The notes under the pieces were generated by a model that saw only the letters and a program-made list of their open reading frames with translations, was not told the DNA's origin and did not search any database. A stretch of 64,000 nt of DNA from Burkholderiales bacterium (lineage in GTDB: Bacteria; Pseudomonadota; Gammaproteobacteria; Burkholderiales; Burkholderiaceae_C). The stretch spans positions 124,001 to 188,000 of the forward strand of contig JAGWTR010000007.1 in the NCBI GenBank assembly GCA_028868855.1. The letters run 5' to 3'. Both the position numbers and the translations under genes were made by a program. Shown in pieces: positions 62,940 through 64,000 of this stretch. Within the stretch, counting starts at the first letter, position 1. Each line of letters begins with the position of its first letter.

Positions 62940-63269
62940 TCAGCGAGGCGACTTGCGGGGTGGGGGGGTGTCAGGCTTTGGTGCCCGCGACTTGAATCGA
63001 TCGGACGTGAGGCCGGTGGGCAATGTGACTGCCGCTGCCACCTTGGGCCGCCTGCCGGAGGCCAGCACGGTGGGGATGGCGATGCTCAGGGCGAGACCGC
63101 CAAGTGCGAGCCAAGCAATGGCAACGACCGCGCTGCCTGCTACCGCCGCCGCATCGGGGAACAGGCTCAAAGCCACTGAAACGACCATGCAAGCCAATGC
63201 AAGCAAGCTCACGCCGAAAGCGAGTGCGTACCGCTGTGATTGCTGCCGATGGTTGAGCCTGGGTTGCAT
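62940..63269 (-). CDS. Small membrane protein, hypothetical
   Basis: A 109-residue protein with two transmembrane helices (about residues 17-38 and 43-65) and a basic, proline-rich cytoplasmic tail ending PPPRKSPR. No family recognised. Start uncertain: ATG 63269 is used; a TTG at 63326 would add 19 residues. It is the last gene before the right end of the element and lies upstream of the HTH-repA pair on the same strand. Confidence 0.5.
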   Translation of the reverse strand: MQPRLNHRQQSQRYALAFGVSLLALACMVVSVALSLFPDAAAVAGSAVVAIAWLALGGLALSIAIPTVLASGRRPKVAAAVTLPTGLTSDRFKSRAPKPDTPPPRKSPR

Positions 63270-63333
63270 TGGTTTGGAGCTGCTTGGAGCAGTCTCCACA
63301 ATACCCAAGACTGTTGCGCCAGTCAAACGGCTA

Positions 63334-63355
63334 TTGCGACACTGGTGCGACAGTG
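63334..63355 (+). repeat. Element-internal 22-bp repeat, right copy (candidate integrase arm site)
   Basis: Identical to 42987-43008, about 80 bp inside the right attachment repeat. Presence in the same orientation at both ends, each inside its att repeat, fits integrase or excisionase binding. Confidence 0.75.
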
Positions 63356-63435
63356 CGCGCCGAAATTTGCTCTAAATCGCCATGAATGCCGAATCAGAGT
63401 GATCTCGATAAGTGATTGATTCAGAAGGGGAATTT

Positions 63436-63483
63436 CTGGTCGGGGTGAGAGGATTCGAACCTCCGGTCTCTACGTCCCGAACG
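63436..63483 (-). repeat. attR: 48-bp direct repeat within tRNA-Pro
   Basis: Identical to attL at 42890-42937. It covers the 3' part of the functional tRNA gene from the anticodon loop through the encoded CCA. Integration left this copy as part of the intact tRNA. Confidence 0.92.
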
Positions 63484-63513
63484 TAGCGCTTTACCTGACT
63501 AAGCTACACCCCG
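63437..63513 (-). tRNA. tRNA-Pro (CGG anticodon)
   Basis: A 77-nt tRNA on the minus strand. The acceptor stem CGGGGTG pairs with CACCCCG, followed by discriminator A and encoded CCA. The anticodon stem-loop is CTACG-TTCGGGA-CGTAG, giving anticodon CGG, proline. The T arm contains GGTTCGAATCC. It is the integration target of the adjacent element. Confidence 0.95.
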
Positions 63514-63539
63514 CAGTGTTGTGGTGACGCCGGGGCGGA

Positions 63540-64000
63540 TCACGAAGATCGGCTCACCGAGTCAAGCGCCAATTCTAGCAGAGCGTCCCGATACGACGAA
63601 GGCTCCAGCGCATCGAGGTGCCCTTGGGCCAGCCTGGCCTGGGCCTGCGCCGCTTCACGGGTGGCTTGCAAAGCACCCGTGGCTTTGACGATCTCGACGA
63701 TCTCGCCCATGCGTTCGACCTCGCCATGGATGATGGCGTGGCGGATCAACTCACGTTCGGCCTCGGTGCCGCGCTGCATGGCCACCAGCAGCGGCAAGGT
63801 GGGCTTGCCTTCACGCAGGTCATCGCCGATGTTCTTGCCCAGTTCGGCCGTGGTGCCTTCGTAGTCCAGCAGGTCGTCAATCAATTGAAAGGCTGTGCCC
63901 AGCGCACGGCCATAGGCGGCGCAGGCCTCTTCGATGTCCTGTGGCGCGTCCGTGATCACCGCGCCAAGTCGCGCGCTGGCCTCGAACAGCTTGGCTGTTT
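63540..64000 (-). CDS. ispB: Octaprenyl/polyprenyl diphosphate synthase, C-terminal part
   Basis: The gene continues beyond the right edge; the last 153 codons are visible. They read KTAKLFEASARLGAVITDAP, then GTAFQLIDDLLDYEGTTAE with the second aspartate-rich motif (DDLLD) and LGKNIGDDLREGKPTLPLLV. This matches the trans-isoprenyl diphosphate synthase that makes the quinone side chain from farnesyl diphosphate and IPP. It lies 26 bp downstream of the tRNA on the same strand's reading order and is a housekeeping chromosomal gene. Confidence 0.9.
   Translation of the reverse strand, partial: TAKLFEASARLGAVITDAPQDIEEACAAYGRALGTAFQLIDDLLDYEGTTAELGKNIGDDLREGKPTLPLLVAMQRGTEAERELIRHAIIHGEVERMGEIVEIVKATGALQATREAAQAQARLAQGHLDALEPSSYRDALLELALDSVSRSS

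Noticed and set aside
43035-63269. Integrative and conjugative element
   Set aside because: No relaxase, coupling protein or type IV secretion genes were recognised, so only an integrated plasmid-like element is supported.

Overview
The window is high-GC DNA whose proteins (IspB, LhgO, an HI0933-like flavoprotein, CWC and PepSY proteins, and an EPS locus with an EpsF/GumC-type chain-length protein and CpsD-type kinase) look like a betaproteobacterium of the order Burkholderiales. This is a judgement from protein recognition; no rRNA is present to confirm it.

Layout. Positions 1-6153 hold ordinary chromosomal genes: a truncated PepSY protein, a CWC protein, a small lipoprotein, a flavoprotein, a membrane-anchored unknown, and a TetR regulator upstream of a secreted lipase. 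Positions 6369-9841 encode an N-acetyltransferase, an oxidoreductase, an aminotransferase and a second acyltransferase, the set that makes diacetamido-uronic acid sugars (WbpB/D/E-like). Positions 9811-19469 (minus strand) form a four-gene unit: chain-length determinant, tyrosine autokinase, WD40 protein and a 2058-residue secreted multidomain protein. From the divergent promoter region at 19470-19814 a dense + strand operon runs to 38598. It contains a priming sugar transferase with a degenerate GGDEF-like N-terminus, epimerases, an aminotransferase, Wzx flippase, glycosyltransferases, polysaccharide deacetylase, AsnB-type amidotransferase, methyltransferases, FemAB/CelD-like acyltransferase, WecB/WbpI-like epimerase and a Wzy-like polymerase. 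Together these describe a Wzx/Wzy-dependent exopolysaccharide. It is followed by a secreted beta-helix protein and an Ala-Pro-repeat lipoprotein (38740-41240) and an LhgO-like oxidase.

Positions 42890-63483 are an integrated mobile element of about 20.6 kb. It is bounded by identical 48-bp repeats of the 3' end of a tRNA-Pro(CGG) gene, which is intact at 63437-63513. It carries a tyrosine integrase at the left end, and at the right end a plasmid-type RepA with 22-bp iterons and DnaA-like boxes, so it resembles an integrated plasmid. Cargo includes a type VI secretion VgrG with a peptidoglycan-hydrolase effector and a probable periplasmic immunity protein, several lipoproteins, a Lon-like AAA+ ATPase divergent from a possible HTH protein, and a 1019-residue chimera joining a tyrosine-recombinase-like domain to the C-terminal half of a type III restriction-type helicase-nuclease. 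No conjugation genes and no other T6SS genes are visible. After the tRNA the chromosome resumes with ispB (partial).

The most unusual items are the recombinase-helicase-nuclease chimera, a second 22-bp-phased repeat array at 57450-57541, the effector-immunity cargo on a plasmid-like element, and the GGDEF-like/sugar-transferase fusion.
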